A stretch of DNA of 64,000 nucleotides from an uncultured Lachnospiraceae bacterium. GTDB lineage: Bacteria; Bacillota; Clostridia; Lachnospirales; Lachnospiraceae. The notes under the pieces were generated by a model that made no database searches, had not been told where the DNA came from, and saw only the letters and a list, made by a program, of their open reading frames with translations. The DNA lies in the NCBI GenBank assembly GCA_945929965.1, contig CAMEOT010000002.1, forward strand, positions 62,001 to 126,000, read 5' to 3'. Positions 52,880-61,499 of this stretch are shown one piece after another. The position numbers and the translations under genes are program-made. The number at the start of each line of letters is the position of its first letter. The stretch's first letter is position 1.

Positions 52880-53540
52880 ATACACAAAACGGATTATATT
52901 TCTTCTCATGTCCGATGGTGGTGCTGTCGCCGTGTCCCGGATAGACTACCGTCTCCTCCGGCAGAGTAAACAGCTTCTCCTTCACCGAATGCACCAGCGT
53001 ACTCATACTGCCGGTGGGGAAATCGGTTCTGCCCACGGATTCCTGGAACAGGGTATCCCCGCAGATTAAGAACGCTCCCTCCGGGAAATAATAGCTGACA
53101 CCGCCTGCGGTATGTCCGGGCGTTGCCAGAACTTTGATCCGGATGCCATCCAGATCCAGTTCCTCACCGTCCTTCAGATACACATCCGCGGTGACCGTTA
53201 CCGGGCGTCCCATATCTTTCGACAGGTTGCTCTTCGTATCCAGAAGAAACTTTTTCTCCGCCTCCCCGGCATATATTTTCACGGGGTTCTCTCCATGCTC
53301 CCCGGCATAGGCATCCGCTGCCGCCTTCAATTCCTCACAACCACCGATATGGTCGAAATGTCCATGGGTCAGAAGGATCGCCGTCGTATGTAGTCCGTGC
53401 TGCCCAAGTGCCGCCTCAATTTTCTCTCCATGATCCGCGGGGTCGAATACCAGCACTTTATCACTGTTCTCTCTGTATACAAAGTAACAGTTGGTCTGAT
53501 AGATTCCCAGCGTCATATGTCCGATACGGATATTGCTCAT
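52878..53540 (-). CDS. MBL-fold hydrolase, glyoxalase II-like
   Basis: 220 aa. Metal-binding HGHFDHIGG, then ATPGHTAGGVSYY, CGDTLFQESVGRTDFP and VYPGHGDSTTIGHEK, the set found in YqgX/GloB-like thiolesterases. It probably hydrolyses a small thioester such as S-lactoyl-thiol. It lies between relA (56 bp gap) and hemZ in the conserved Firmicutes series. Its stop codon falls inside a dispersed repeat, so its C-terminus may have been reshaped by that element. Confidence 0.9.
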   Translation of the reverse strand: MSNIRIGHMTLGIYQTNCYFVYRENSDKVLVFDPADHGEKIEAALGQHGLHTTAILLTHGHFDHIGGCEELKAAADAYAGEHGENPVKIYAGEAEKKFLLDTKSNLSKDMGRPVTVTADVYLKDGEELDLDGIRIKVLATPGHTAGGVSYYFPEGAFLICGDTLFQESVGRTDFPTGSMSTLVHSVKEKLFTLPEETVVYPGHGDSTTIGHEKKYNPFCV

Positions 53541-53596
53541 AATAATCTCACTTTCTGTTTCCCGACAGGTTCCGCCGTTTTCCGGACATCACCTTA

Positions 53597-55912
53597 TCAG
53601 CCTGTGGTTCTCTCGATGTCAATGACGCTCTCGATGCCCCGGATCTTGTCAATGATACGGTTCAGTTCCTCTCTGCCGCTGATCTCGAAGGTCGTCTGCA
53701 GCGTTGCCAGTCCCTGTCTGTTGGTTCTGGTGTTCATGGACATAATATCAATATTTTTCTCCGTCAGCGCCTTGGAAATATCCGCTAACAGTCCGTTACG
53801 GTTGTTGGCATAGATCTTGATCTCCGCCAGATATTTCTCCGCATGTGCCTCCTCCGGCTGCCATTCCGCATCGATCAGTCTCGCCCTCTCCATCTCCGGC
53901 AGATTGATGATGTTGATACAGTCGGTACGATGGATAGAGATACCTCTTCCACGGGTCACATAACCCACGATCTCATCCCCCGGCACAGGAGAACAGCACT
54001 TGGAAAAACGCACTGACAGATCCGCGATACCCTTTACCACGATACCGCTCTTGGACTTCATGAGGACAGGCTTGTTCGCACCACTTTGCGCATTTGCCGC
54101 ATTGTTCTCCGCAATGCTTGCCAGAACTTCCTCGTTGGTCATCTCTTTCTTATGGTCACGGTCGTACAGCTCCTGCATCTTGTTGACGATCTGCCCTTCT
54201 TTCAGAGCACCGTGTCCTATAGCCGCCAGCACAGAATCCCAGTCCCGGAATCCATACTTGCGCATAATGGCATCCATATACTCCTGCTTCTGGAGACCTG
54301 CAAGGTTGATGCCTCTGGCTTTGCAGTAGCCGGAAAGCAGATCCTTGCCCTTTAAAATATTGTCTTCCTTTAACTCATTCTTGAACCACTGGTTAATCTT
54401 GTTCTTGGCCTGGGTACTTTTTACCACATTCAGCCAGTCACGGCTGGGACCCTTGGAGTTCTGCGAAGTGATGATCTCGATCCGGTCTCCGTTGTTGATC
54501 TTATAATCAATGGTCACAAGCTTCCCGTTGACTCTCGCTCCCACCATCTTGTTACCCACGGCGGAATGAATGCTGTAAGCAAAGTCAATCGGGGTAGATC
54601 CTGCCGGAAGGTTCTTGACCTCACCGGTAGGCGTAAAGCAGTATACGCTATCAGAGAACAGATCCAGATCGTTCTTCAGCAGGTTCATGAATTCCTTGTT
54701 GTCCGACATGTCCCGCTGCCACTCCAGGATCTGTCGCAGCCATACCAGCTTCTCTTCTTCCTGTACCTCCGGCTTCTTGCCGTCGGAAGCCTCCTTGTAT
54801 TTCCAGTGGGCGGCAATACCGTATTCCGCCACGCGGTGCATTTCAAAGGTACGGATCTGGATCTCGAAAGGCTGTCCGTTGCTGCCGATCAGCGTCGTAT
54901 GCAGGGACTGGTACATATTTGCTTTGGGCATGGCAATATAATCCTTGAAGCGCCCCGGAATGGGTTTATACATTTCATGGATCACACCCAGTGCCGCATA
55001 ACAGTCCTTCACCGTCTCCACGATGATACGCACAGCGAAGAGATCATAGATCTGATCCAGCGTCTTGTGCTGGTTCTTCATCTTCTTATAAATACTGAAA
55101 AAATGCTTTACACGGCCATCGACTTTGGCTTCGATGCCGGCATTCTTAATATGTTCACTGACTTCATCCACTATACCCTGGATATATTTTTCACGGACGC
55201 TCTTACGGACAGCGATCTTATCCACCAGATCGTAATAGATATCCGGCTCCAGATACTTCAGTGACAAGTCATCCAGTTCGATCTTCAGTTTGCTGATACC
55301 AAGTCTCTGGGCGATGGGACAATAGATCTCCAGTGTCTCCTTGGCAATCCTCTGCTGACTCTCCGGCGTCTTGTACTTCAACGTACGCATATTGTGCAGA
55401 CGATCCGCCAGCTTGATCATAATGACGCGGATATCTTTCGCCATGGCGAGGAACATTTTACGCAGATTCTCCGCCTGCATCTCCAACTTAGCATCTGACT
55501 GTTCTCCGTTGCCGGACAGCGGAATCTTCTCCAGTTTGGTCACGCCGTCTACCAGAAGTGCAACATCATCACCGAATTCTCTCCTAAGATCCTCTTCCGT
55601 CATCACGGTATCTTCCACCACATCGTGCAGAATACCTGCAACGATGGTCTCTTTATCCAGCTTCAGATCCGCCAGAATGATTGCCACATTCAATGGGTGG
55701 ATGATATAAGGCTCTCCGGACTTCCGGAACTGATTTTTGTGAGCCTCGCTGGCAACCTTATAGGCTTTCTCGATCATGGAAATATCATCACTGGGATGAT
55801 ATTTTTGCACACATTGAATAAGCTCCTGATATAATTCATCCGGATTCACGAATTCTTCTGATTTACTTATCTTGTCATCATCAAAAATGACTTCGTTCTT
55901 CTCTTCTGTCAT
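53597..55912 (-). CDS. relA: Bifunctional (p)ppGpp synthetase/hydrolase (RelA/SpoT homologue)
   Basis: 771 aa long RSH. The HD hydrolase domain has VAGILHDVVEDT and RLHNMRTLKYK; the synthetase domain has YDLFAVRIIV and MYQSLHTTLIG; then TGS (FTPTGEVKNLPAGSTPIDFAYSIHSAVG), a CC/zinc-finger domain (RFSKCCSPVPGDEIVGYV) and a C-terminal ACT domain. With the HD site intact it should both make and degrade the alarmone. It is 35 bp after apt, the usual Firmicutes neighbour. The apt-relA pairing links purine salvage and the stringent response. Confidence 0.96.
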   Translation of the reverse strand: MTEEKNEVIFDDDKISKSEEFVNPDELYQELIQCVQKYHPSDDISMIEKAYKVASEAHKNQFRKSGEPYIIHPLNVAIILADLKLDKETIVAGILHDVVEDTVMTEEDLRREFGDDVALLVDGVTKLEKIPLSGNGEQSDAKLEMQAENLRKMFLAMAKDIRVIMIKLADRLHNMRTLKYKTPESQQRIAKETLEIYCPIAQRLGISKLKIELDDLSLKYLEPDIYYDLVDKIAVRKSVREKYIQGIVDEVSEHIKNAGIEAKVDGRVKHFFSIYKKMKNQHKTLDQIYDLFAVRIIVETVKDCYAALGVIHEMYKPIPGRFKDYIAMPKANMYQSLHTTLIGSNGQPFEIQIRTFEMHRVAEYGIAAHWKYKEASDGKKPEVQEEEKLVWLRQILEWQRDMSDNKEFMNLLKNDLDLFSDSVYCFTPTGEVKNLPAGSTPIDFAYSIHSAVGNKMVGARVNGKLVTIDYKINNGDRIEIITSQNSKGPSRDWLNVVKSTQAKNKINQWFKNELKEDNILKGKDLLSGYCKARGINLAGLQKQEYMDAIMRKYGFRDWDSVLAAIGHGALKEGQIVNKMQELYDRDHKKEMTNEEVLASIAENNAANAQSGANKPVLMKSKSGIVVKGIADLSVRFSKCCSPVPGDEIVGYVTRGRGISIHRTDCINIINLPEMERARLIDAEWQPEEAHAEKYLAEIKIYANNRNGLLADISKALTEKNIDIMSMNTRTNRQGLATLQTTFEISGREELNRIIDKIRGIESVIDIERTTG

Positions 55913-55947
55913 AGACGAAACAGCTCCATATTATTTTTATCGATGTC

Positions 55948-56472
55948 TTATTTTCCCTCGTAGCAGATGGCTGACTCCAGACGATATTTGCTAATGCGCT
56001 CACGGCCTTTCAGTCCTGCCAGTTCGATCAGCACTACCACACCGGCTACTTCGCCGCCCAGAGACTCGATCAGTTTGATCATAGCCTCAGTGGTACCTCC
56101 GGTAGCGATCAGGTCATCCACGATCAGAACTTTCTGACCGGGCTTGATACTGTCCTTGTGCATCTCGATGGTAGCGGAACCATATTCCAGATCATACGTG
56201 GCAGATACGGTCTCTCTGGGAAGCTTTCCCTTTTTACGGATCAATACAAAGGGCTTATGATTATTGTATGCGATCGGTGTTCCGAAGATAAATCCGCGGG
56301 ACTCGGGACCTACTACCACATCATAATCCAGATCCTTGATCTTCTCCTGCATGGTATCGATCGCCAGGTGCAGTCCGTCCGCATCCTGCAGTACACTTGT
56401 GACATCACGGAAAATGATACCCTTCTCCGGGAAATCGGGAATGCTCTTTACATATTCTTCCAACTTTTTCAT
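55948..56472 (-). CDS. apt: Adenine phosphoribosyltransferase
   Basis: About 174 aa. PRPP motif VLIVDDLIATGGT, N-terminal IPDFPEKGIIFRDVT and VVGPESRGFIFG are typical of Apt, which converts adenine and PRPP to AMP. The start MKKLEEYVKS is preferred (AAAGG about 11 upstream); an in-frame GTG four codons earlier overlaps that site. It lies between the CBS-domain gene (36 bp) and relA. Confidence 0.95.
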   Translation of the reverse strand: MKKLEEYVKSIPDFPEKGIIFRDVTSVLQDADGLHLAIDTMQEKIKDLDYDVVVGPESRGFIFGTPIAYNNHKPFVLIRKKGKLPRETVSATYDLEYGSATIEMHKDSIKPGQKVLIVDDLIATGGTTEAMIKLIESLGGEVAGVVVLIELAGLKGRERISKYRLESAICYEGK

Positions 56473-56507
56473 GATTCTACACACCTTTCTCTTATTTATT
56501 TAACGAA

Positions 56508-56942
56508 TTATAGCTGCTTTTCTGCTACTTCAATCTGTTTTTTAATAAAATATTTGATGATCTCGCTTCTGGTAATAATTCCGATGAATACATTTCTATC
56601 ATCGATCACCGGTACAAAGTTCTGCATCTGCGCCTGTCCCAGCAGTTCTTCCATATTCGTATCGATACATACCGGACGGATCTTGCCGCTCTGGATGATA
56701 TCCCTTATCGACAGCTTCTCCAGACTTTTCATGGTAATGCTGTCCAGTTCACTGTTGTGGCTTAAGATATTCCACAGAAAATCTCCCTCACTGACTACGC
56801 CCACATACCTGTCCTCGGCATCGATCACAGGTACCGCCGTGTAACCGTAGCGTTTCATCTTCTCCAGTCCCTGCCTGATGGTCATATCGTCCCGAAGAAA
56901 AGTAACTTCTTCCTTCGGAGACAAAAAAGATGCAATGTTCAC
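56508..56942 (-). CDS. Tandem CBS-domain protein
   Basis: 144 aa made of two CBS domains only (GYTAVPVIDAEDRYVGVVSEGDFL and FVPVIDDRNVFIGIITRSEIIKYF). Such proteins bind adenine nucleotides and act as sensors or regulators. It is just upstream of apt and relA on the same strand, so an adenylate-sensing role linked to that cluster is possible but unproven. Confidence 0.9.
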   Translation of the reverse strand: MNIASFLSPKEEVTFLRDDMTIRQGLEKMKRYGYTAVPVIDAEDRYVGVVSEGDFLWNILSHNSELDSITMKSLEKLSIRDIIQSGKIRPVCIDTNMEELLGQAQMQNFVPVIDDRNVFIGIITRSEIIKYFIKKQIEVAEKQL

Positions 56943-56979
56943 AATGTTCCTCCTGCCAGTTTCTCTTCTTGTATGCTGT

Positions 56980-57576
56980 TTATTTTTCAGAAGTTATCTC
57001 TTCATAAGTGCCTTCCACTGCTTCCTGTTCCTGTTTGAATCTGCGTAATTTCTCCGCAAAATAGATAGTGGAAAAGCAGTCACTTGCGCCACTTAAGATC
57101 AGTCCCACACCCAGTACACGGAATAATACGATCGCTGCCTTGAAAGGGTTGCAGATCAGTACGATTCCCAGAATAATATTGATAGCTGCCATAACAAGCA
57201 TCCCTGCCCAGCTACTATAACCAAGTCGCTTCAGGTCAATAGCATCCTGTAACTTGCTGCATCCGCTGAACAGCACCAGAATTCCCAGAATAAAGGGGAT
57301 CAGGGAAATAATCACTTCCACCTTATACAGCACTGCCGCACCTACCACCATGCCTACCAGACCGAATACAAACTCATTGTGATAATAATTCTCTCTGGCA
57401 TCTCTGAGCAGATAGCAGATGATGGAAATGAGACCTGCCACGATCAGTACGATACCGATCAGATACCCCAGTGTCTTCTGCATGGCCTCCGGGATCACCA
57501 GTGCCACGATCCCTAAGAGAATATACAGCACACCGGTAAGAATTGCTTCCCATTTCAATTCTTTCAGCATTTTCAT
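56980..57576 (-). CDS. DUF308/HdeD-like membrane protein
   Basis: About 198 aa from MKMLKELKWEAIL (AAGGG 7 upstream); a longer frame to 57717 runs through the SEC-C terminator and is rejected. Six TM helices in three paired repeats (GVLYILLGIVALVIPEAMQ, GLVGMVVGAAVLYKVEVI, AAINIILGIVLICNPFKA), the three-unit pattern of HdeD-like proteins. Role unknown. 37 bp upstream of the CBS gene. Confidence 0.85.
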   Translation of the reverse strand: MKMLKELKWEAILTGVLYILLGIVALVIPEAMQKTLGYLIGIVLIVAGLISIICYLLRDARENYYHNEFVFGLVGMVVGAAVLYKVEVIISLIPFILGILVLFSGCSKLQDAIDLKRLGYSSWAGMLVMAAINIILGIVLICNPFKAAIVLFRVLGVGLILSGASDCFSTIYFAEKLRRFKQEQEAVEGTYEEITSEK

Positions 57577-57607
57577 ATGTAACCCTTCCTTTCCTAAAAC
57601 TCCTAAA

Positions 57608-57650
57608 ACGAAAAAGGGGCTCTCTGCAAACCTGCGGAAAACCCCCTTTG
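57608..57650 (-). terminator. Terminator of the SEC-C gene
   Basis: AAAGGGG/CCCCTTTTT stem with an inner CCGCAGG/TTGCAG pairing, ending in a T-run on the minus strand, 9 bp after the SEC-C stop. Confidence 0.8.
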
Positions 57651-57658
57651 TGTTCAAT

Positions 57659-58162
57659 TTACTTTCTGCCGCAGCATTTTTTATACTTCTTGCCGCTTCC
57701 GCAGGGACAGGGGTCATTGGGATAAACCTTCTGCTCCTTCACAATCGTAGTGGAAGACTTCTGCTCTTTGTAGAGTTCCTTACGGGTCTCTTCATCGAAA
57801 ATAGCGTTCCACTCTTCCAGATTGTACAGCCAGTCAGCCTCTGCCGCTACCATGTTCTTGTACAGAAGAGCCTTATCAAAGCCTAAGTTTACCTCTGTAT
57901 CCTCTTCCAGATCATCGAGAGGGTTCTTCTCTACCAGGCTGTCGTTGATGCCATCCAGGAATCCGGTCATGGTCATCAGGGATACCTGATACTTGTCCGC
58001 CAGTTCCTTTACCGTGCCCTTTACTACTTCATCGGGGTTCTTCAGAAGCTGTGCGTAGATCTCCTTCTCCTCCTGAAAATAAGCTGCCCAAAGCTGCTGC
58101 AGCTTCTCTTTACCGGTTGCCTCATTATATGCTACTGATCTCCATTGTTCCATTAAATTCAT
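57659..58162 (-). CDS. SEC-C zinc-binding motif protein
   Basis: 167 aa. A helical body (residues 1-140) and a C-terminal SEC-C motif, [17 protein letters not shown], the zinc-binding tail also found on SecA and many small proteins. Predicted cytoplasmic. Similar stand-alone proteins in clostridia have no known function. It has its own terminator. A hairpin (58220-58268) and a short open frame lie in its 300-bp upstream region. Confidence 0.88.
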   Translation of the reverse strand: MNLMEQWRSVAYNEATGKEKLQQLWAAYFQEEKEIYAQLLKNPDEVVKGTVKELADKYQVSLMTMTGFLDGINDSLVEKNPLDDLEEDTEVNLGFDKALLYKNMVAAEADWLYNLEEWNAIFDEETRKELYKEQKSSTTIVKEQKVYPNDPCPCGSGKKYKKCCGRK

Positions 58163-58219
58163 AATTGTAATACCATCCTTACATAATAATTATATATTTA
58201 ATCATACGATTTATCCGCT

Positions 58220-58268
58220 CAATAGATAAACTGCCTAGCCTACAAGCAGTCAGGCAGTTCACCTATTG
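58220..58268. repeat. Stem-loop with CAAGCAGTCAG loop, copy 2
   Basis: CAATAG...AAACTGCC pairs with GGCAGTT...CTATTG, enclosing a loop with CTACAAGCAGTCA. The loop core matches that at 25421-25467, although the stems differ. It lies upstream of the SEC-C gene. Confidence 0.6.
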
Positions 58269-58304
58269 ACCGAATGATTAATCATAGTATATAACATCTT
58301 CACT

Positions 58305-58376
58305 TCAAAAACAACAAAAAAATATCAATCTCAGATGTATAACGGAGGCGGATCCCGGGCAGACTACTACTATCAT
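58305..58376 (-). CDS. Possible 23-aa peptide with strong ribosome binding site
   Basis: ATG preceded by AAAGGAGGG at optimal spacing, encoding MIVVVCPGSASVIHLRLIFF plus CCF and a stop. It lies between the terminator at 58432-58463 and the SEC-C gene, in the same direction. Hydrophobic and Cys-rich. It could be a leader peptide, a small membrane peptide, or chance. No homologue known to me. Apart from this and the hairpin, the 58163-58461 gap holds nothing I can identify. Confidence 0.25.
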   Translation of the reverse strand: MIVVVCPGSASVIHLRLIFFCCF

Positions 58377-58431
58377 CGGACCCCCTCCTTTGATCCTACG
58401 AAAGATACGATAATACTTAATCCTCCCCTTT

Positions 58432-58463
58432 TGAAAAGAGGCACCCTTCGGTGCCTCTTTTTT
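58432..58463 (-). terminator. Terminator of the HD-GYP gene
   Basis: AAAGAGGCACC-CTTC-GGTGCCTCTTT hairpin with T-runs on both sides; its right edge touches the stop codon of the gene at 58462. Confidence 0.9.
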
Positions 58464-60876
58464 ACAATGGAACTTTTCCTTCTTTGATCAGTTCAATAAA
58501 TGCATCCGCTGCCTTCGGATCAAACTGGGTTCCCTTATTTTTCTCAAGTTCTCCCATAGCATATTCCACGCTGAGCGCTTCCTTATAAGATCTTTTGGAT
58601 ATCATTGCATCAAAACTGTCGCAAACCGTCAGAATTCTTCCCAGAAGAGGAATCTCTTCTCCCTTCAGTCCTCTGGGATATCCCTTGCCGTCATACCTCT
58701 CGTGATGTGACACGACCGCAGGGATCACATAGTTCATATTCGGAAGATAGTGGATCATCTCGATGGACTTTTGCACATGGCTCTTCATGATCTCATATTC
58801 TTCATTCGTAAGCTTTCCCGCCTTTTTCAGGATACTCTCAGGAATCCCGATCTTACCGATATCATGTAATAATCCAGCCACCTTTACCGTATGGATATCA
58901 TCTCCCGGCAGTCCCAGCTTCTGTGCCAGCAGCACCGCATACTGTGATACATTGGTAGAATGCTGGAAGGTAAAGGAATCCTTCGCATCGATGGCTGCCA
59001 CCAGTGCATACACCGTAGGTGCCACCTGTTCATATCCGGTCCCTTTATTCCTGCGCTCCTCGTCAATATTTTCTTCATATACCTGGATCCGGTTCTTGCC
59101 GTTTTGCTTTGCATAAAAAGCTGCACGCTTAGCTTTTTGAAAAAGATCAGGTGCATCCGACGCCAGTTCGGGATACCATGCCACGCCGACACTGAAGGTG
59201 ATCGGCTGCATGACCTGTGGTTTGTCCAAGTCATTCTCCTGCACTGCATGGGTCAGCTTTTCCGCCAGTGCCACCAACGTCTTACTGCCGGTCTCCGGCA
59301 CAGAGATCAGGAATTCATTGGAGCCGACGCGGAATACTTTGCCGTTCTCTGCATTTTCCTGCAATTTCTCCGCACACCATTTTAAGATCCGGTCTCCAGT
59401 CTGCTCTCCGTACAGATCGTTATACAATTTAAAATTGTCCATATCCATATACAGGAAGCCTCTCGCAGCTCCGAGAGCGCCCTCCTTCTGCAGACATCTG
59501 TTGCAATAAGTGCGGTTGTACAGACCTGTCAGTTCATCGTGAATAGATACCTGATATACCCTTTCATAGGCATCAATATTTTTCAGGCTTCCGGATGCAA
59601 TATTCGCCAATTGTCTTATGCAGTCCACTTCCGGATAATTGAGCTTATTTGCCCGCATCCGCTCCATATAGATAAACCCGCAGATCTGATTATCATATCT
59701 TAAGGTTGCGATCACTGTCCGTTCCGGCATATTATCCTGTTTCACCAGATCACAGATTGTGTCTACTTCTTCCTCACTTAACGGAATGTGTCCACTCTGT
59801 ACCGCTTCGTGATACCCTTCTCCATTCGAATTCTTCTCGAAGATCCTGGCTTCACATCCGAGGATCGCATCTCCCAGAATATCATGCAGTGTAGCAAACA
59901 GCTCTCTGCGGCTCAAAATGGATGCCGACCTGTCCTGAAATTGCCGGATTCCCTCCAACATATGCTTCTGCTTCTGATATAAAATATTCTCCAGCCGCTT
60001 CCTGGCAAAAAGGATCACAAATACTGTCCATCCCGACTGCAGGGCAATACACAAGATCAGCCTCTGCACTGCAGCCTGTCCAAGGCTCCCTGTCACGATT
60101 TCCAGCTTATAAGACAGGGTCACCACCGGAATCGCTGCTACGATCACTGCCAGGAAATACACCGCACCTACCGTTGCCCGATACGAAAAATCAAACAGAT
60201 ACTGCTTGTACATGATATATACCATGCATATTGCCATTCCCACACTGCCCAACATATCAAAAGGAAATACATTTCCGGGCAGCATGCAGAGCAGATTTCC
60301 TCCAAGAATAAACACCGTTCCCAGTAGCAGAGGAAACAGCTTTTTACGCAGCTCCTTATTGTCTCCTACCTTACAATGTACAAGATAAGTGGCATAGATC
60401 ATTACTGCGATCTCCATGGCTGTGAGAACACCGGTTCCGACAGTTGCATGATACACATAAACACAGGTGCCATCCGCGCGGTCCACAAGCTCCGGTGCCG
60501 GCAGGATAGTACCACTCCTTGCATTTCCCAACACCAGTGCCAGCGTCAGCACACCATAAATGTAGATCAGGGCATCATGCTCCGTAATCTCCAAAAATCC
60601 AAACAGAAACACATACATGAACACCGGGATCATCAAAAGACCAAGCAGGGCGAAATTATGCCAGAAAGTAATTCCGGGAAATATCCCAAGTCTCATAAGG
60701 CTCACACTGCCCGTCCAGATCAGGCAGGCGGTCAGCACCAGCCGAAGACCGCGGATTGTCCGGTTCCTCATGGTATTGAAAAAACAGAACAACAGAAAAA
60801 GGGAGCAGCAAAAAGCTCCCAACGGAATACCAATATAGAGGTTTCTATTCCATATCGTATCCAGAAAACTCTCCAT
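58462..60876 (-). CDS. Membrane GAF-GGDEF-HD-GYP protein (c-di-GMP phosphodiesterase)
   Basis: 804 aa. The N-terminal 280 residues hold about eight TM helices resembling the histidine-kinase 7TM sensor module. A GAF-like domain follows (about 300-430), then a GGDEF domain (about 440-600) whose active site reads RVGSNEF instead of GGDEF, so it is probably a regulatory, non-catalytic domain. The C-terminal HD-GYP domain is complete: LLHDIGKIGIPESIL and SHHERYDGKGYPRGL, predicting c-di-GMP hydrolysis. It lies 69 bp downstream of nrdG. Together with the TPR-GGDEF cyclase it shows an active c-di-GMP network. Confidence 0.92.
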   Translation of the reverse strand: MESFLDTIWNRNLYIGIPLGAFCCSLFLLFCFFNTMRNRTIRGLRLVLTACLIWTGSVSLMRLGIFPGITFWHNFALLGLLMIPVFMYVFLFGFLEITEHDALIYIYGVLTLALVLGNARSGTILPAPELVDRADGTCVYVYHATVGTGVLTAMEIAVMIYATYLVHCKVGDNKELRKKLFPLLLGTVFILGGNLLCMLPGNVFPFDMLGSVGMAICMVYIMYKQYLFDFSYRATVGAVYFLAVIVAAIPVVTLSYKLEIVTGSLGQAAVQRLILCIALQSGWTVFVILFARKRLENILYQKQKHMLEGIRQFQDRSASILSRRELFATLHDILGDAILGCEARIFEKNSNGEGYHEAVQSGHIPLSEEEVDTICDLVKQDNMPERTVIATLRYDNQICGFIYMERMRANKLNYPEVDCIRQLANIASGSLKNIDAYERVYQVSIHDELTGLYNRTYCNRCLQKEGALGAARGFLYMDMDNFKLYNDLYGEQTGDRILKWCAEKLQENAENGKVFRVGSNEFLISVPETGSKTLVALAEKLTHAVQENDLDKPQVMQPITFSVGVAWYPELASDAPDLFQKAKRAAFYAKQNGKNRIQVYEENIDEERRNKGTGYEQVAPTVYALVAAIDAKDSFTFQHSTNVSQYAVLLAQKLGLPGDDIHTVKVAGLLHDIGKIGIPESILKKAGKLTNEEYEIMKSHVQKSIEMIHYLPNMNYVIPAVVSHHERYDGKGYPRGLKGEEIPLLGRILTVCDSFDAMISKRSYKEALSVEYAMGELEKNKGTQFDPKAADAFIELIKEGKVPL

Positions 60877-60945
60877 ACTTAATTTTACTCCCTCATGCTT
60901 TATTTCCCTTGTGCTGGAACGTTATCCCCATTCGTCCCATATCCT

Positions 60946-61467
60946 CTATATAGCTAAGAGTTTACCACATTTTTCTCTTAAAGACAACTGCACATCCAAG
61001 ATCCTCTGATTCTCCGATCCCCGGAAGGCCAGCCGCAGATTCTTCCTCTCCTCGATAAATTCTCCATCCACGATCACATCCAAAAGCGGCAGAAGCTCTG
61101 TGATCACCGGATCTCCTTCTTCCATCCAACGAAGCAGATCCCTGTCAAAATGATATCCCGTATAGCACCAGATGGTCTTCTGCGGATATCGCTCTCTTAC
61201 TTTCTTCACCAGAGAAAGTACGGCTCCTCTGTTCTCAGGCTCCATGGGTTCCCCTCCCAGTAAGCTCAAGCCCCGGATATAGTCCGGGGCCAGTGCCTGC
61301 AGAATCTCTTGCTCTGTTTCCTCTGTGTATGCCTGTCCGTAATGGAAGTCCCAGGCTTCGCTGTTAAAGCATCCCTTGCAATGATGTGTACAGCCGCTAA
61401 CGAACAATGATACCCGGACTCCGGGGCCGTTTGCCACATCTGTTTTCTTGATCGTTGCATAATTCAT
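60946..61467 (-). CDS. nrdG: Anaerobic ribonucleotide reductase activating protein
   Basis: 173 aa radical SAM activase. FVSGCTHHCKGCFN holds the three cluster cysteines, and SLLGGEPMEPEN is the SAM-binding GGE segment. It installs the glycyl radical on NrdD using SAM and reduced flavodoxin or ferredoxin. It starts 32 bp after nrdD, with AAGGGAAGGA upstream. The length is at the low end for NrdG but complete. Confidence 0.96.
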   Translation of the reverse strand: MNYATIKKTDVANGPGVRVSLFVSGCTHHCKGCFNSEAWDFHYGQAYTEETEQEILQALAPDYIRGLSLLGGEPMEPENRGAVLSLVKKVRERYPQKTIWCYTGYHFDRDLLRWMEEGDPVITELLPLLDVIVDGEFIEERKNLRLAFRGSENQRILDVQLSLREKCGKLLAI

Positions 61468-61499
61468 AGGACATTTCCTTCCCTTTTACTATCTGCACA

